Origin: Phycisphaeraceae bacterium
GTDB taxonomy: Bacteria; Planctomycetota; Phycisphaerae; Phycisphaerales; Phycisphaeraceae
Reading direction: 5' to 3'
NCBI GenBank assembly: GCA_002704825.1
Contig: PAIY01000131.1
Span: forward strand, 1 to 38,423
Length of the DNA stretch: 38,423 bases
This document shows, piece by piece, positions 1-8,326 of the stretch; the stretch's first letter is position 1, and the number at the start of each line of letters is the position of its first letter. A program made the translations under genes and the position numbers. The notes beneath the pieces are model-generated. The model searched no databases. It saw nothing but the letters and a program-made list of their open reading frames with translations, and was not told the DNA's origin.

Positions 1-631
1 ACAAGAATATCACCGTCCCGTTGACACGCATTATTCAACGGAAAACCACGGCGGCGGGAAGTAGGGTATGCAGTTGCAGGTGTTTCAAAAGGTTGGAGAA
101 ATCGCTGGACAACTGATATGGATTCCCCGGAGATTTGCTGCCATTTGTCCATGACAGCGGTGTGGTTGGGACGTGACTCAAGCCACTTCCATAACCTCAC
201 CGTTCCCGACACCAACACCCTCCGAATGAACGACGGCAACGACACGACGCGTCAGCCTCATGACTGACTCATATCGCATGTTCTGGACCACTTTGGATTC
301 CTTTCCCCGGCCGTGAAAAGACCAGTCAAACACCCCCCCTATATCATTTTCTCGTGGAAACCTTGCAATTCAGACTACGAATTGTAATCCGCCCATCAGT
401 CTCCACACAGAGAATCAGTTCCCGCCCGCAAACGTGAACTGCATGTACTTAAATGTGCATGCAGATACTCAACCTGAGACATTCATACTCTCGGCTGTAG
501 TGGCGAAGGCTGCTGCGGAAAGAGCTACTGTGTTGTAAATCGGCTATACAAAGGAACTTTTATCGATTTCACCCGATCGATCAATCTTTGTAGAAGATGA
601 CTATCTAATTCCCACGATTAAATACAACTTT
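1..631. other. Left flank without a recognisable gene
   Basis: I see no supported gene here. One plus-strand frame is open from 25 to 267 but has no start near its 5' end, and its translation resembles nothing I recognise. The stretch lies downstream of the minus-strand sulfatase, so it should hold the 3' end of that transcript, but I see no clear GC-rich hairpin with a T-run. Confidence 0.4.
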
Positions 632-2128
632 TTAATCTTTGTACATAGAATCCACATGAGGATAACATCCCCATTTCGACCATGGTTCTTGATCTTCCCA
701 AAGGTCAGGCAACTTCTCCGGGCTGGTTTTCATGTAAAATGGCTGGGCATATTTTTCATACAATGCCATGGCCTCATCCATGTGATCTTGCAACTGGTTT
801 GTAGTTTCATCTGGATCGATATCAAGGTGATACAATGTATTAAGAGTGGGTTTTTGATCGACGGCAAACATCTGATCAAAGGTATAAATTAACTTGCGCG
901 TCGGTGTCCGAAACATGGCATTGGCCTTGAATTGACTGAAACAAACCTCGCGAAAATGATGGACATTTTTCCGACCAGTCAGCAATGGCAATAAAGATCG
1001 CCCCATATCATCTTGGAGTTGCCCACCCGCAATATCATTGAGTGTCGATCCGATATCGATCAGTTCGACCAGAGCATGAGACAAGGTGCCGCGCGGACAT
1101 TGCGTATAGTGTGCTGGCGGTTTAATGATCAGCGGGATCTGGTCTGATGCTCGATGAAAGATCGTCTTACCAGTGCAATGAAAATCGCCAAGCATCTCCC
1201 CATGATCAGCCGCAAAAACAAACCATGTCTGGTCGTAGCGATTTTGAGATTTGAGTTCAGACACCATTTTGCCGATCCCGTCATCGATGGCTGAAATATT
1301 GCCATAGTACTGCGATCGCATTTGCCTGATCACATGATCCGGAGCTTGGCGATATCGATCGCCATGTTCTTTGTGAACAAACTCAAGTGTACAGGGATCC
1401 TGACTATCACGGCGCAAACCCACATCCAAAGTATCTGGATTGTACATCGTTGCCCAACGCCCTGCTGGATCAAATGGATCATGTGGTCCAGGAGGCCCGA
1501 CCCATAATAAATATGGTTTTTTTGAAGCTTGATATGCCTTGAGGCAATCGACTCCACGATTCATAATCCATGTATCAATGTGTTCATCTTCATTAAGAAT
1601 CGACTTTCCCCAGGCTGGTGTCCCTTTTCGATTCCATGACCGATCAGCCAGGTCCTTCCAGAACGGCATAAGTTTCCCACGACTTCTGAGAAATTCGGTA
1701 TAAGCAGAACCTCGCAGGCGGCCGGCTGAACACTTACCGGTGGTTTCAACCGCATCGGTAAATCCAAAAGCATCAAGCAATGGATCACTCATGGTCAATT
1801 CGTTGTCATGCCGCCAAAAAAGATGCAGTTTCCCACGTTGGACCGTATCATATCCCTGATCCCGAATGCAACGAACCATGTTAGGTGAATCAGGCCATAG
1901 CCCCTGTGAGTTGTTGTATCCGCCGTGTTGATGTACATAACGACCGGAAAACAGTGACATTCGGGCAGGTACGCACAGAGGGCATGGCGTTACCACATTG
2001 TCAAACCCCACTCCGTCAGCAAACAATGCATCCAAGTGCGGTGTTTGCACATCCGGATGTCCAAAACCAGAGATACAATCAAAACGCCATTGATCACAAA
2101 ATACAAAAACAATATTTGGTTGCTTCAC
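632..2128 (-). CDS. Sulfatase (formylglycine-dependent, arylsulfatase/choline-sulfatase family)
   Basis: A 498-aa sulfatase that should hydrolyse sulfate esters, probably of sulfated polysaccharides; the exact substrate cannot be read from the sequence. The N-terminus runs straight into the alkaline-phosphatase-like core, with D12 of CDQWR as the first metal ligand. The maturation motif is C52-V-P-A-R, where Cys52 would become formylglycine. A second metal/active-site motif, ADHGEMLGDF, lies in the second half, and the C-terminal domain has the usual L-x-x-L-D-x-D-P-x-E-x-x-N pattern. The start is GTG at 2128, chosen because AAGGA lies just upstream and the protein begins directly with the conserved strand. 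No signal peptide is visible, so it may be cytoplasmic or exported by another route. The C-terminal piece of a second sulfatase lies 80 bp upstream on the same strand, so this was probably a tandem sulfatase locus. Confidence 0.93.
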   Translation of the reverse strand: MKQPNIVFVFCDQWRFDCISGFGHPDVQTPHLDALFADGVGFDNVVTPCPLCVPARMSLFSGRYVHQHGGYNNSQGLWPDSPNMVRCIRDQGYDTVQRGKLHLFWRHDNELTMSDPLLDAFGFTDAVETTGKCSAGRLRGSAYTEFLRSRGKLMPFWKDLADRSWNRKGTPAWGKSILNEDEHIDTWIMNRGVDCLKAYQASKKPYLLWVGPPGPHDPFDPAGRWATMYNPDTLDVGLRRDSQDPCTLEFVHKEHGDRYRQAPDHVIRQMRSQYYGNISAIDDGIGKMVSELKSQNRYDQTWFVFAADHGEMLGDFHCTGKTIFHRASDQIPLIIKPPAHYTQCPRGTLSHALVELIDIGSTLNDIAGGQLQDDMGRSLLPLLTGRKNVHHFREVCFSQFKANAMFRTPTRKLIYTFDQMFAVDQKPTLNTLYHLDIDPDETTNQLQDHMDEAMALYEKYAQPFYMKTSPEKLPDLWEDQEPWSKWGCYPHVDSMYKD

Positions 2129-2208
2129 TTGATTCCTTTAACAACTTCATCAAATTGACTATCAAAATATTTTCAACCAGTATGACTTTCACTCAAAAAG
2201 ATTACACT

Positions 2209-2367
2209 TCACCCGCGGACCATTGTTTCAGGTGTAACCACTGGCTCATGCCAATCGCCATAACAGGATTCCAACTGCCCCAGCATGGCCTGTCGCGTGG
2301 CTTGGTATTCAGGCTTATCCGCAACGTTGATATTTTCCCGGGGATCAATGCTGCGATCGAACAATTC
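2209..2367 (-). pseudogene. Sulfatase C-terminal remnant, cut at the phage junction
   Basis: On the minus strand an open frame ends at TGA 2209-2211. It encodes about 52 residues beginning ELFDRSIDPRENINVA, the classic C-terminal sulfatase pattern (E-L-x-D-x-x-x-D-P-x-E-x-x-N-x-A). It continues with a helix, EYQATRQAMLGQLE. No catalytic domain precedes it: within about 20 bp of 2367 the sequence becomes GC-rich metallophosphoesterase coding on the opposite strand. The fragment therefore marks where a second sulfatase gene was broken. The 5' part of that gene is not found elsewhere in the window, so this is not a simple insertion with both halves kept. Confidence 0.75.
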
Positions 2368-3042
2368 AAGCCGGACCTGTCGGTATGCCTCGGTGACCTG
2401 CTCGACTGTGGGCAGTTCTCATCGCACCCGCCGACGCACGGCGTGCCGGAAACGAACTACCAGGACGATCTGGCCGAGGCCAACGCGCTACTCGACCGGG
2501 TGCAGACCGCGAGCGGTCGGCTGGTCATGGTCGAAGGCAATCATGAGTACCGACTTGACCGCTGGGCGGCGCTGACCAGCGAGGGGCGTGGCGCGTACTC
2601 CATGCTTGCCCCGCGCCTGCAACTGTCGCGTGATCGCAAGAAGTTCACCTACGTGCCGTACGGCTCGGCCACGGCTCGCTACCCACACTACGCGATCAAC
2701 TCACGCATCATCGCGGTGCATGGCTGGTCGTATGCCCGGCACGCCACCAAGAACCACCTGCAGATCAGTCAGGGCAAGAGCGTGATCCACGGCCACACGC
2801 ACCGGGCCGATTCCAGCATTATTCAGAACATCTGGTCACCCGGGAATGTGATTCAAGCGCGATCGGCCGGCTGTCTGTGCAAGCCCATCCCGCTCTACGG
2901 AACGGGCCGGCCCGTCGAGTGGGTGAATGCGTTCATCCTCGGCTACCTCGGCCGGCGCAGCGACACGCTCTACACCATCCCGATCATGGACGACCGCTGC
3001 ATCCTGCCCGACGGCACGGAGATTCCGGGGGTGGATGCATGA
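2356..3042 (+). pseudogene. Metallophosphoesterase, 5'-truncated (phage)
   Basis: Calcineurin-like metallophosphoesterase of the type found in phage replication regions. Visible motifs are GDLLD (metal-bridging Asp, about 2390), GNHE (about 2536) and HGHTHR (about 2790), followed by a C-terminal segment ending at TGA 3040-3042. The first motif, D-x-H, and the N-terminal strand that carries it are missing. The frame instead stays open leftwards through antisense sulfatase sequence, so the upstream residues are not homologous. Without the first metal site the enzyme is probably inactive. It overlaps the helicase start by ATGA, a normal phage operon arrangement. The start given is the approximate junction, not a start codon. 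Confidence 0.8.
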
Positions 3043-3353
3043 CGACGGCGGTTGCTTCCAGTGCCAGCACGATCACACTACGCCCGTACCAGGCCGAGGC
3101 GGTGGCGGCGGTCTACGACCACCTGCGGACCCGCGATGACAACCCGTGCGTGGTCATCCCAACGGCGGGTGGCAAGACACCGGTGATGGCGTCGATCTGC
3201 CGTGATGCGGTGACCCAGTGGGATGGCCGTGTGCTGATTCTGGCGCACGTGAAGGAACTACTCGAGCAGGCCGTTGACGTACCGCCGGGCTGGTCAGGCC
3301 GACGCGAAAGTCCAGGCCACGTTCGGCAAGACCGACTACGAGGTCGCGGATGA
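3039..3353 (+). pseudogene. DEAD-like helicase, N-terminal fragment
   Basis: The first ~80 residues match a superfamily 2 helicase of the phage replication type: LRPYQAEAV (Q-motif region), then Walker A-like PTAGGKT, then motif Ia-like ILAHVKELLEQA. After about 3278 the sequence stops resembling a helicase and the frame runs out at 3353 while overlapping a different gene in another frame. Motifs II (DEAD/DEAH) to VI are absent, so no activity is expected. The break coincides with the start of head-tail adapter homology. This points to a deletion that removed the rest of the helicase and everything up to the adapter gene. Confidence 0.8.
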
Positions 3354-3561
3354 CTACGGGGCCACGATTCGGACGCATGTGATCGACTTCCTGATCCTCG
3401 CGGATGAACTCGGGCATGAACCACAGGCGAGTGACGTGATCGTCGCGGACGGGCGCAAGTACGAGGTGATGGACCTGGCTGGCGAGGGCGCGTGGCGCTG
3501 GTCCGACCCGTACCGCACAACCTTCCGCATTCACACCAAGGACATCGGAGCGGATACGTGA
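3274..3561 (+). CDS. Phage head-tail adapter-like protein, 5' end lost
   Basis: About 95 residues resembling short phage head-tail connector proteins. Features are a VTYRR-type strand, an F-x-V-x-D-x-Y-G-like turn (YEVADDYGATIRTHVIDFLI), a G-x-KYEVMD strand and the closing WRWSDPYRTTFRIHTK segment. Family members I recall have 15-20 extra N-terminal residues ahead of TYRR. Here those are replaced by helicase sequence in another frame, so the true start is gone. A TTG at 3274 could initiate but lacks a clear ribosome site. The 3' end overlaps the next gene at GTGA. It should sit at the head-tail interface, yet no capsid or portal gene remains upstream. Confidence 0.6.
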   Translation: MTYRRAGQADAKVQATFGKTDYEVADDYGATIRTHVIDFLILADELGHEPQASDVIVADGRKYEVMDLAGEGAWRWSDPYRTTFRIHTKDIGADT

Positions 3562-3797
3562 GCGAGTGCAGCCAGTTTGAGCATTGTCAGAAGCAGTTCG
3601 AGTCGCTCCACGAAAAGCTGGATCGACTCGACGAGGCCATTCGCGGCACGCCCGGCAACGGCACTCGGCCCGGCATCCTCGTTCGTCTCGATCGGCTGGA
3701 GCAGGACGCCAAGCGCCAGTCCAAGCTCATCTGGTTGATCATCGGCGCGGTCGTCACCGCATCGGCGTCCGGAGCGGTCGCCTTGATCACGGGGTAA
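3558..3797 (+). CDS. Small coiled-coil/membrane-anchored phage protein
   Basis: A 79-aa protein starting at GTG 3558, which overlaps the stop of the adapter gene. Residues 8-50 are charged and heptad-like (ESLHEKLDRLDEAI, VRLDRLEQDAKRQSK). The C-terminus is one hydrophobic segment, LIWLIIGAVVTASASGAVAL, that could be a tail anchor. The layout resembles XhlA-type lysis or other small phage membrane proteins, but there is not enough to name it. Its place between head-tail and tail-completion genes is unusual for a lysis gene. Confidence 0.55.
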   Translation: MSECSQFEHCQKQFESLHEKLDRLDEAIRGTPGNGTRPGILVRLDRLEQDAKRQSKLIWLIIGAVVTASASGAVALITG

Positions 3798-3801
3798 CGC
3801 A

Positions 3802-4251
3802 ATGAGTCTCGTCACCGACATCGCGGACGCCGTCGCAGCGGAGATCAACGCCGCCCCCGGAAGTCCCGCCACGTTCAACCAGACGTTTACGGCGGTCCGG
3901 AAGGTCGTGCCGGCCTACGAGCTGTCGGAGTTGACCGAGCTGAAGGTGACGGTCGTTCCCAAGGCCGTGGAGATCAGCGGATCGACGCGCAGCGCCAGTC
4001 AGTACGACATCACCGTCGACATCGGCATCCAGAAGAAGCTGCCCGCGACGCCGGAGATGGACGCCGAGGTCGAGACGCTGGGCATGCTGGTGGACCAGAT
4101 CGCCGAATACCTGCGTCGCCGCCCGCTCAGTACCGCGCCGTTCGCATCGTGGGTGAGCATCACCAACGACCCGGTCTACGCCCCCGAGCACCTGTTGGAG
4201 AAGCGCGTGTTCACCAGCGTGCTGACCCTGACCTATCGCGCCATGAAATGA
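3802..4251 (+). CDS. Phage tail terminator/neck-like protein
   Basis: A 149-aa protein starting at ATG 3802, four bases after the previous stop. It is mixed alpha/beta with an N-terminal helix (LVTDIADAVAAEINAA), a YELSEL-x-x-LKVTVVP strand, a DITVDIGIQKKL strand, and a long helix (VETLGMLVDQIAEYLRRR) before a final strand, VFTSVLTLTYRAM. This size and order fit proteins that cap the tail tube or complete the neck of siphoviruses. The assignment rests on fold impression and position between the adapter and gp10-like genes, not on a diagnostic motif. Confidence 0.5.
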   Translation: MSLVTDIADAVAAEINAAPGSPATFNQTFTAVRKVVPAYELSELTELKVTVVPKAVEISGSTRSASQYDITVDIGIQKKLPATPEMDAEVETLGMLVDQIAEYLRRRPLSTAPFASWVSITNDPVYAPEHLLEKRVFTSVLTLTYRAMK

Positions 4252-4258
4252 GGCCCAA

Positions 4259-4513
4259 ATGAACAATGTCATCATGCGAAAACTCGTCCTGACCGCCGAC
4301 TACCAGCCGCTGGCTGCGGAGCGCGTGGTCGGATCGTTCACCATCAGCGCACCGCCCAGCAACGAGAACGACGCGATCTTCCAGGGCGATGAGGGGGCGG
4401 ACGTGCCCTGGGTGCCGGGCGAATGGCACGAGTTCAACCGCGTCAACCTGGCTGAGGTGCAGGTCAAGGGCACGCCTGGCGACATCGTCACCGTGGTCGG
4501 GGGGACGTGGTGA
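4259..4513 (+). CDS. Hypothetical phage protein
   Basis: 84 aa, starting at ATG 4259, seven bases after the previous stop. It is rich in beta-strand-forming residues and has no motif I recognise. It ends in TGA overlapping the ATG of the next gene (TGATG), so the two are probably translationally coupled. Codon use matches the surrounding GC-rich phage genes. It may be a small structural or decoration protein, but this is only a guess from position. Confidence 0.55.
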   Translation: MNNVIMRKLVLTADYQPLAAERVVGSFTISAPPSNENDAIFQGDEGADVPWVPGEWHEFNRVNLAEVQVKGTPGDIVTVVGGTW

Positions 4514-5088
4514 TGCCGTACATCCAGGAACCCATCCCGGTCGTCAGCGAACCGCCCATGCGGGAGTGGTACATGCTGCAACTGCCGTGGTCCGGCGAGG
4601 TCACCGAGATCAGACGGCTCAACATGCCCGGCCTGCAGGAACTGTACTGCGACGGCAATCCGCTGACGGACCTGCCGTGGGATGAACTGCAGAACCTGTA
4701 CTACCTCAGTGTCTACGACTGCGCATTCGTCACCCTCGACCTGTGGCAGATGCCCAACCTGTATTCGTGCTATGCCGGTGACAACTACGACCTCGAGACG
4801 GTCGACGCCCACGACATGGCCAACATCGGTGATCTGGACCTTTACTACTGCCAGTCGCTGACGACGCTGGACATCTCCGGATGCACGAACCTGGGCTACA
4901 TCTACGCCTACGGCTGCGCGTTCGACGAGGCGATGGTCGATCAGTTACTCGCTGATCTCGTCGCCAACGGCACGACCGGCGGCTACCTGCGCATCAACAG
5001 CGGTAGTAGTGCGCCGCCGTCCGATCCCGATGGCCTGGCGCTCAAGGCTGTTCTGATCGACCGGGGCTGGAACATCTACCACAACTGA
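4513..5088 (+). CDS. Leucine-rich-repeat-like protein in tail module
   Basis: 191 aa, with ATG 4513 overlapping the previous stop. After a short proline-rich N-terminus there are about six irregular repeats of 18-24 residues with the pattern L-x-x-L-x-(L/C/Y)-x-x-(C/N). Examples are LNMPGLQELYCDGNPL, LQNLYYLSVYDCAF, MPNLYSCYAGDNY, IGDLDLYYCQSL and LDISGCTNLGYIYAYGCAF. This is a solenoid of LRR type, unusually rich in Tyr and Cys. The last 60 residues (DEAMVDQLLADLVANGTTGG...) resemble the capping region of bacterial LRR proteins. Such a protein in a tail operon may be a virion-surface adhesin, but I see no direct evidence for that. Confidence 0.7.
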   Translation: MPYIQEPIPVVSEPPMREWYMLQLPWSGEVTEIRRLNMPGLQELYCDGNPLTDLPWDELQNLYYLSVYDCAFVTLDLWQMPNLYSCYAGDNYDLETVDAHDMANIGDLDLYYCQSLTTLDISGCTNLGYIYAYGCAFDEAMVDQLLADLVANGTTGGYLRINSGSSAPPSDPDGLALKAVLIDRGWNIYHN

Positions 5089-5096
5089 GGACCACT

Positions 5097-5360
5097 ATGA
5101 AGGAAATCCAACCCACCACCGTGCAAGTGAAGCTCTCCGACGGGCACGAGGACGAGTTCGTCTTGGTCCACGACGGCGAGCAGATCATCGAAATGGTCGA
5201 GCCAAACAGCGGCAAGTTCGGCACGCCGCCAGGTCACACGATGCTGGCCGGAACGAAGGAAGAACTCGAAACCGAGATTGCCCGGCTGAAGCTCAAGCCC
5301 AAGCGCCCGCGTCGGCCCATCGAGCGGACGCCGCCGAGCCAGAGGCCGAAGGACGAATGA
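5097..5360 (+). CDS. Hypothetical phage protein
   Basis: 87 aa. The ATG at 5097 is preceded by GAGGACC. It has a beta-rich N-terminal half (TVQVKLSDGHEDEFVLVHDG) and a basic, proline-rich C-terminal tail (KLKPKRPRRPIERTPP). The stop overlaps the next start (ATGA). I do not recognise the family. The tail is probably disordered and could bind nucleic acid or an acidic partner. Confidence 0.55.
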   Translation: MKEIQPTTVQVKLSDGHEDEFVLVHDGEQIIEMVEPNSGKFGTPPGHTMLAGTKEELETEIARLKLKPKRPRRPIERTPPSQRPKDE

Positions 5361-5785
5361 TCCGCTTCGAGATCACCAAGCTGTTCTTCGACAAGAAGGC
5401 CGTGCGCGACAAGGTCGACGCCGGTACGCGGCGGGTGCTCTCCAAGTTCGGTGCGTTCGTCCGCAGGACCGCTCGCAGCAGCATCCGCAAGCGGAAGAAG
5501 ACTTCGTCGCCCGGATCGCCGCCGAGCAGTCACACGGGGCTGCTGAAGAAGTTCATCTTCTTCGGCTACGACCCCCGGAAGGATTCGGTGGTCATCGGGC
5601 CGGTGAGGCTCACGCAGAAGGGACGAGGCGAAGCGCCGAGCCTGCTTGAGTACGGCGGCACGACGAAGGTCGAGCATCGAGGCAAGCGGAAACGAGCGAA
5701 GGTGCGACCCAGACCGTTCATGGGGCCGGCCTTCGAGAAGGAACAACCCAAGCTGCCCGCCATGTGGCGCGACAGCGTTCGATAA
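5357..5785 (+). CDS. HK97 gp10-like / tail completion protein
   Basis: 142 aa. It begins with a short strand and helix (EITKLFFDKKAVRDKV) and has the basic core FGAFVRRTARSSIRKRKK. The turn SPGSPPSSHTGLLKK and a strand, DSVVIGPV, follow, and it ends near RPRPFMGPAFEKE. This order, especially G-x-L-x-x-F/I, V-V-I-G-P and RPFMGPAF, is typical of siphovirus head-tail or tail-completion proteins of the gp10 / virion morphogenesis group. It sits directly before the tail tube gene, as expected. Confidence 0.7.
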   Translation: MIRFEITKLFFDKKAVRDKVDAGTRRVLSKFGAFVRRTARSSIRKRKKTSSPGSPPSSHTGLLKKFIFFGYDPRKDSVVIGPVRLTQKGRGEAPSLLEYGGTTKVEHRGKRKRAKVRPRPFMGPAFEKEQPKLPAMWRDSVR

Positions 5786-5797
5786 GGAGATCGGACA

Positions 5798-5932
5798 ATG
5801 GCCGAAGAATTCATCCTTGGCATGAATGCCAAAATCTACCAGGGGCCGACGGGCACCGACCTGGCCAGCCTCACCGAGATGAGCAACGTCAAGGACGTGA
5901 CGCTCAACCTCGAAGCGGGCGAAGCGGATGTC
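5798..5932 (+). CDS. Major tail tube protein, exon 1 (interrupted by intron)
   Basis: Starts at ATG 5798 with AAGGAGA upstream and encodes 45 residues (MAEEFILGMNAKIYQG..., VTLNLEAGEADV). This is the N-terminal strand region of a TP901-1-like tail tube protein. The natural continuation TTRANQGWRATA is found only at 8399. Between them lies the group II intron, and reading on from 5933 gives four more codons before TAG at 5945. Exon 1 joined to 8399-8701 makes a 145-aa protein of normal length for the family. Function then depends on RNA splicing. The exact last exon base could be off by a few nucleotides. Confidence 0.8.
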
Positions 5933-6633
5933 GTATGCCTGATGTAGTGTATCTATAGCAACGACAGTTGCTTAGATACGCGATGCCTTGTTGATAATGT
6001 TCGTTTTCAGGCTTGACCTGAGGGCAACCATGGCCGTTTGGCCGGCCATCGTACCTAGACAGTAAGTTTGTCAGACCATGCGATCTGATAGGTGAAAGAA
6101 TTCTGTCGAGAATGCGGGACACAGGAAAGGCTTCATATTCCGATGCACGTCCTGCTAGGTAGAGCTTCTGCACGATTACGAAAGGAACCAATCAATACCT
6201 TTGGGAAACTTCGCCCCCATTGCTGTAACACTGGAGCCGTCCGGGTTTGAGCCCCCGGAATAGGCAATGGCTTAAACGGACGCGCGTTCTTTATGTCGAC
6301 GCGAGTCCCACGAACTGCCTCGGCAGTTCAAGGTCGGCAAAGTGGTCAACTATTTGCCGGTGTTTAGGAGAGCAGCGGTCCGCTGTTGGGTATGTAAAGA
6401 TTGGAATCTAACCGGAAGTGTTTGAGTGTCAACAAGGGAACCAGGGAAGCTTAGTCGCGTAGGGCAGTCGCATAGATAGGTTGTGATAAGCAACCAAATC
6501 TCTGCCGATGAGGCGGCTAAGTGGCGGAGCCCGCGTAGTAGTCCGAGCACGAGAAAGACGTGTACATGGCGAAGGCGGGCAGAATGTTTTGTTTTTGGAC
6601 AACAACAATATTCCTAATGCAGGAGGCTTTCTG

Positions 6634-8310
6634 ATGAATATTCAAGAAGTCCAAAGAAGGTTATGGGAGCAATCTCAAGAGCAAAGAGAACATCGGCTAT
6701 CGGGAACACCGTTGTTTCCGACAAGTCCTTACGACTTGAGAATACGCAAGCTGATGGACTTGATGCACAACCCGACGTGGTTGCGTGAAGCAGCTCTTCG
6801 GGTCATGACACGCTCCTATGGCAAAGCACCGGGCGTAGATGGTGTGACCGTCAAGCGATTCCGAATCGGTTTCGATAAACGTGTCGAAGAACTGCGCCTG
6901 GAGTTGAAACGTGGAACGTATCAACCTCAACCTGCAAGGCGGACGATGATTCCCAAGGCAAATGGCAAAATGCGTGCATTGGGCATCCCGTGTCTGCGGG
7001 ACAAGATTGTGCAAGAGGCCATCCGTATGGCGCTTGAGCCGATCTACGAAGTTGAGTTCCACAAACACTCGTACGGGTTTAGGCCCAAGCGAAGCACACA
7101 CCAAGCCGTCTACCGATGTCAGCACTTGATGAAACATAGCTTCAAGTGGGTGATTGAAGGCGACGTCAAAGCGTGCTTCGACGAGATTTCTCACAAGGCC
7201 ATCCTTAAAGCATTGAGAGAAAAGGTGCATGACAACAAATTCCTTGACCTGATCGACCGGCTTCTGAAAGCTGGCGTTGAGGTAGATGGCGTGGTCATGC
7301 CGACCGTGAAAGGTGTGCCGCAAGGCGGTGTGGTTTCACCCCTGCTTGCCAATGTCGTCCTTAATAAGTTGGACTGGTTCCTACATAGTAAGGGCAGATA
7401 CAGCAGGTACGAAGTGAAACGTTGTTGGGATTCCGAACAGCCCAATGTGCGGTTTGTTCGGTATGCCGATGATTGGTGTGTCTTCGTGACGCGGGCAAGC
7501 AAACGTTATGTGAGCAACCTGCGTCATCAGATCAGCGACTTCTTGCAGAACGAATGCGGTCTGCAACTGTCGCTGGAAAAGACGCACATCACACACGTCC
7601 GTGACGGTTTCAGTTTTCTCGGCTTCGACTTAAAGCTGGCGGTAGGCCGACGGGGAAATTATGTGCCTAAAATCCTCATCGGTACGAAAGCGAAGCAGCG
7701 AATCCAACTACGACTCAGCGAGGCGATGCGGTATCGACCGCATCAGGAATCCCTTGCACTGCGTATTATGCGGGGCTCGTCCGTGGTTCGGGGTTGGGCT
7801 AATTACTATTGCATCGCGTACAACTATCCGGCCTTAGTCAGCACGCTCGATCACTGGGCGTTCTGGATCGCGGTTAAAGCGTTCAGCCGGAAGTTGAATG
7901 TCCGAGCGTCGAAAGTGCTCCAACGGTATTACCGCCAAAGCACAATCTTCATCTCGGAAGGATGCAAGCTCGAACGATTCAGGAACACGCATATCAAGCT
8001 GTATGTCTCTGGACCTGAACCGTACTGCCCCGACGCTGATATTCACTATGAAACCGATGAAGAACTTGAAGCCTCGTTCCATACGTTTAACGAACGAGGC
8101 AGGTTCGGCCAATGGGACAGCAAGTACCATGCGCTGCGGCGTGACAATTACCATTGTTGCAAATGCGGTGTGAGGGTAACTGCAAGAACCTCCATTGCCG
8201 ACCACATCAAGCCCGTCAATGACTTTGCCAATTTCAAGATGTCCAACTCACTCGACAATGTGCAGACCTTGTGTCGGCCATGTCACATGGAGAAACACCG
8301 TGATAATTAA
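6634..8310 (+). CDS. ltrA: Group II intron reverse transcriptase/maturase with HNH endonuclease
   Basis: 558 aa, starting at ATG 6634 with a strong AGGAGG 7 nt upstream; the longer open frame to the left lacks support. The RT domain covers about residues 30-330. It includes the fingers motif APGVDGVT, IPCLRDKIVQEAI, YGFRPKRSTHQAV and the catalytic YADD (277-280). The segment GVPQGGVVSPLLANVVL is RT motif 4/5. Domain X (maturase) follows at about 360-470, with the landmark RGWANYY. The C-terminus (about 505-555) is an HNH nuclease with CxxC pairs (CCKCG, CRPCH), an ADHIKP core and a closing H-x-x-K-H. All catalytic residues appear intact. It should assist splicing of its own intron and drive retrohoming into cognate sites. 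Confidence 0.93.
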   Translation: MNIQEVQRRLWEQSQEQREHRLSGTPLFPTSPYDLRIRKLMDLMHNPTWLREAALRVMTRSYGKAPGVDGVTVKRFRIGFDKRVEELRLELKRGTYQPQPARRTMIPKANGKMRALGIPCLRDKIVQEAIRMALEPIYEVEFHKHSYGFRPKRSTHQAVYRCQHLMKHSFKWVIEGDVKACFDEISHKAILKALREKVHDNKFLDLIDRLLKAGVEVDGVVMPTVKGVPQGGVVSPLLANVVLNKLDWFLHSKGRYSRYEVKRCWDSEQPNVRFVRYADDWCVFVTRASKRYVSNLRHQISDFLQNECGLQLSLEKTHITHVRDGFSFLGFDLKLAVGRRGNYVPKILIGTKAKQRIQLRLSEAMRYRPHQESLALRIMRGSSVVRGWANYYCIAYNYPALVSTLDHWAFWIAVKAFSRKLNVRASKVLQRYYRQSTIFISEGCKLERFRNTHIKLYVSGPEPYCPDADIHYETDEELEASFHTFNERGRFGQWDSKYHALRRDNYHCCKCGVRVTARTSIADHIKPVNDFANFKMSNSLDNVQTLCRPCHMEKHRDN

Positions 8311-8326
8311 CTTAGAAACATTGGGA

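Noticed and set aside
25..267. Possible gene fragment in the left flank
   Set aside because: No start codon near the 5' end, no recognisable domain, and composition is not clearly coding.
1885..2355. Plus-strand frame extending the metallophosphoesterase leftwards
   Set aside because: It is antisense to the sulfatase genes and has no similarity to metallophosphoesterase N-termini; a chance open frame.
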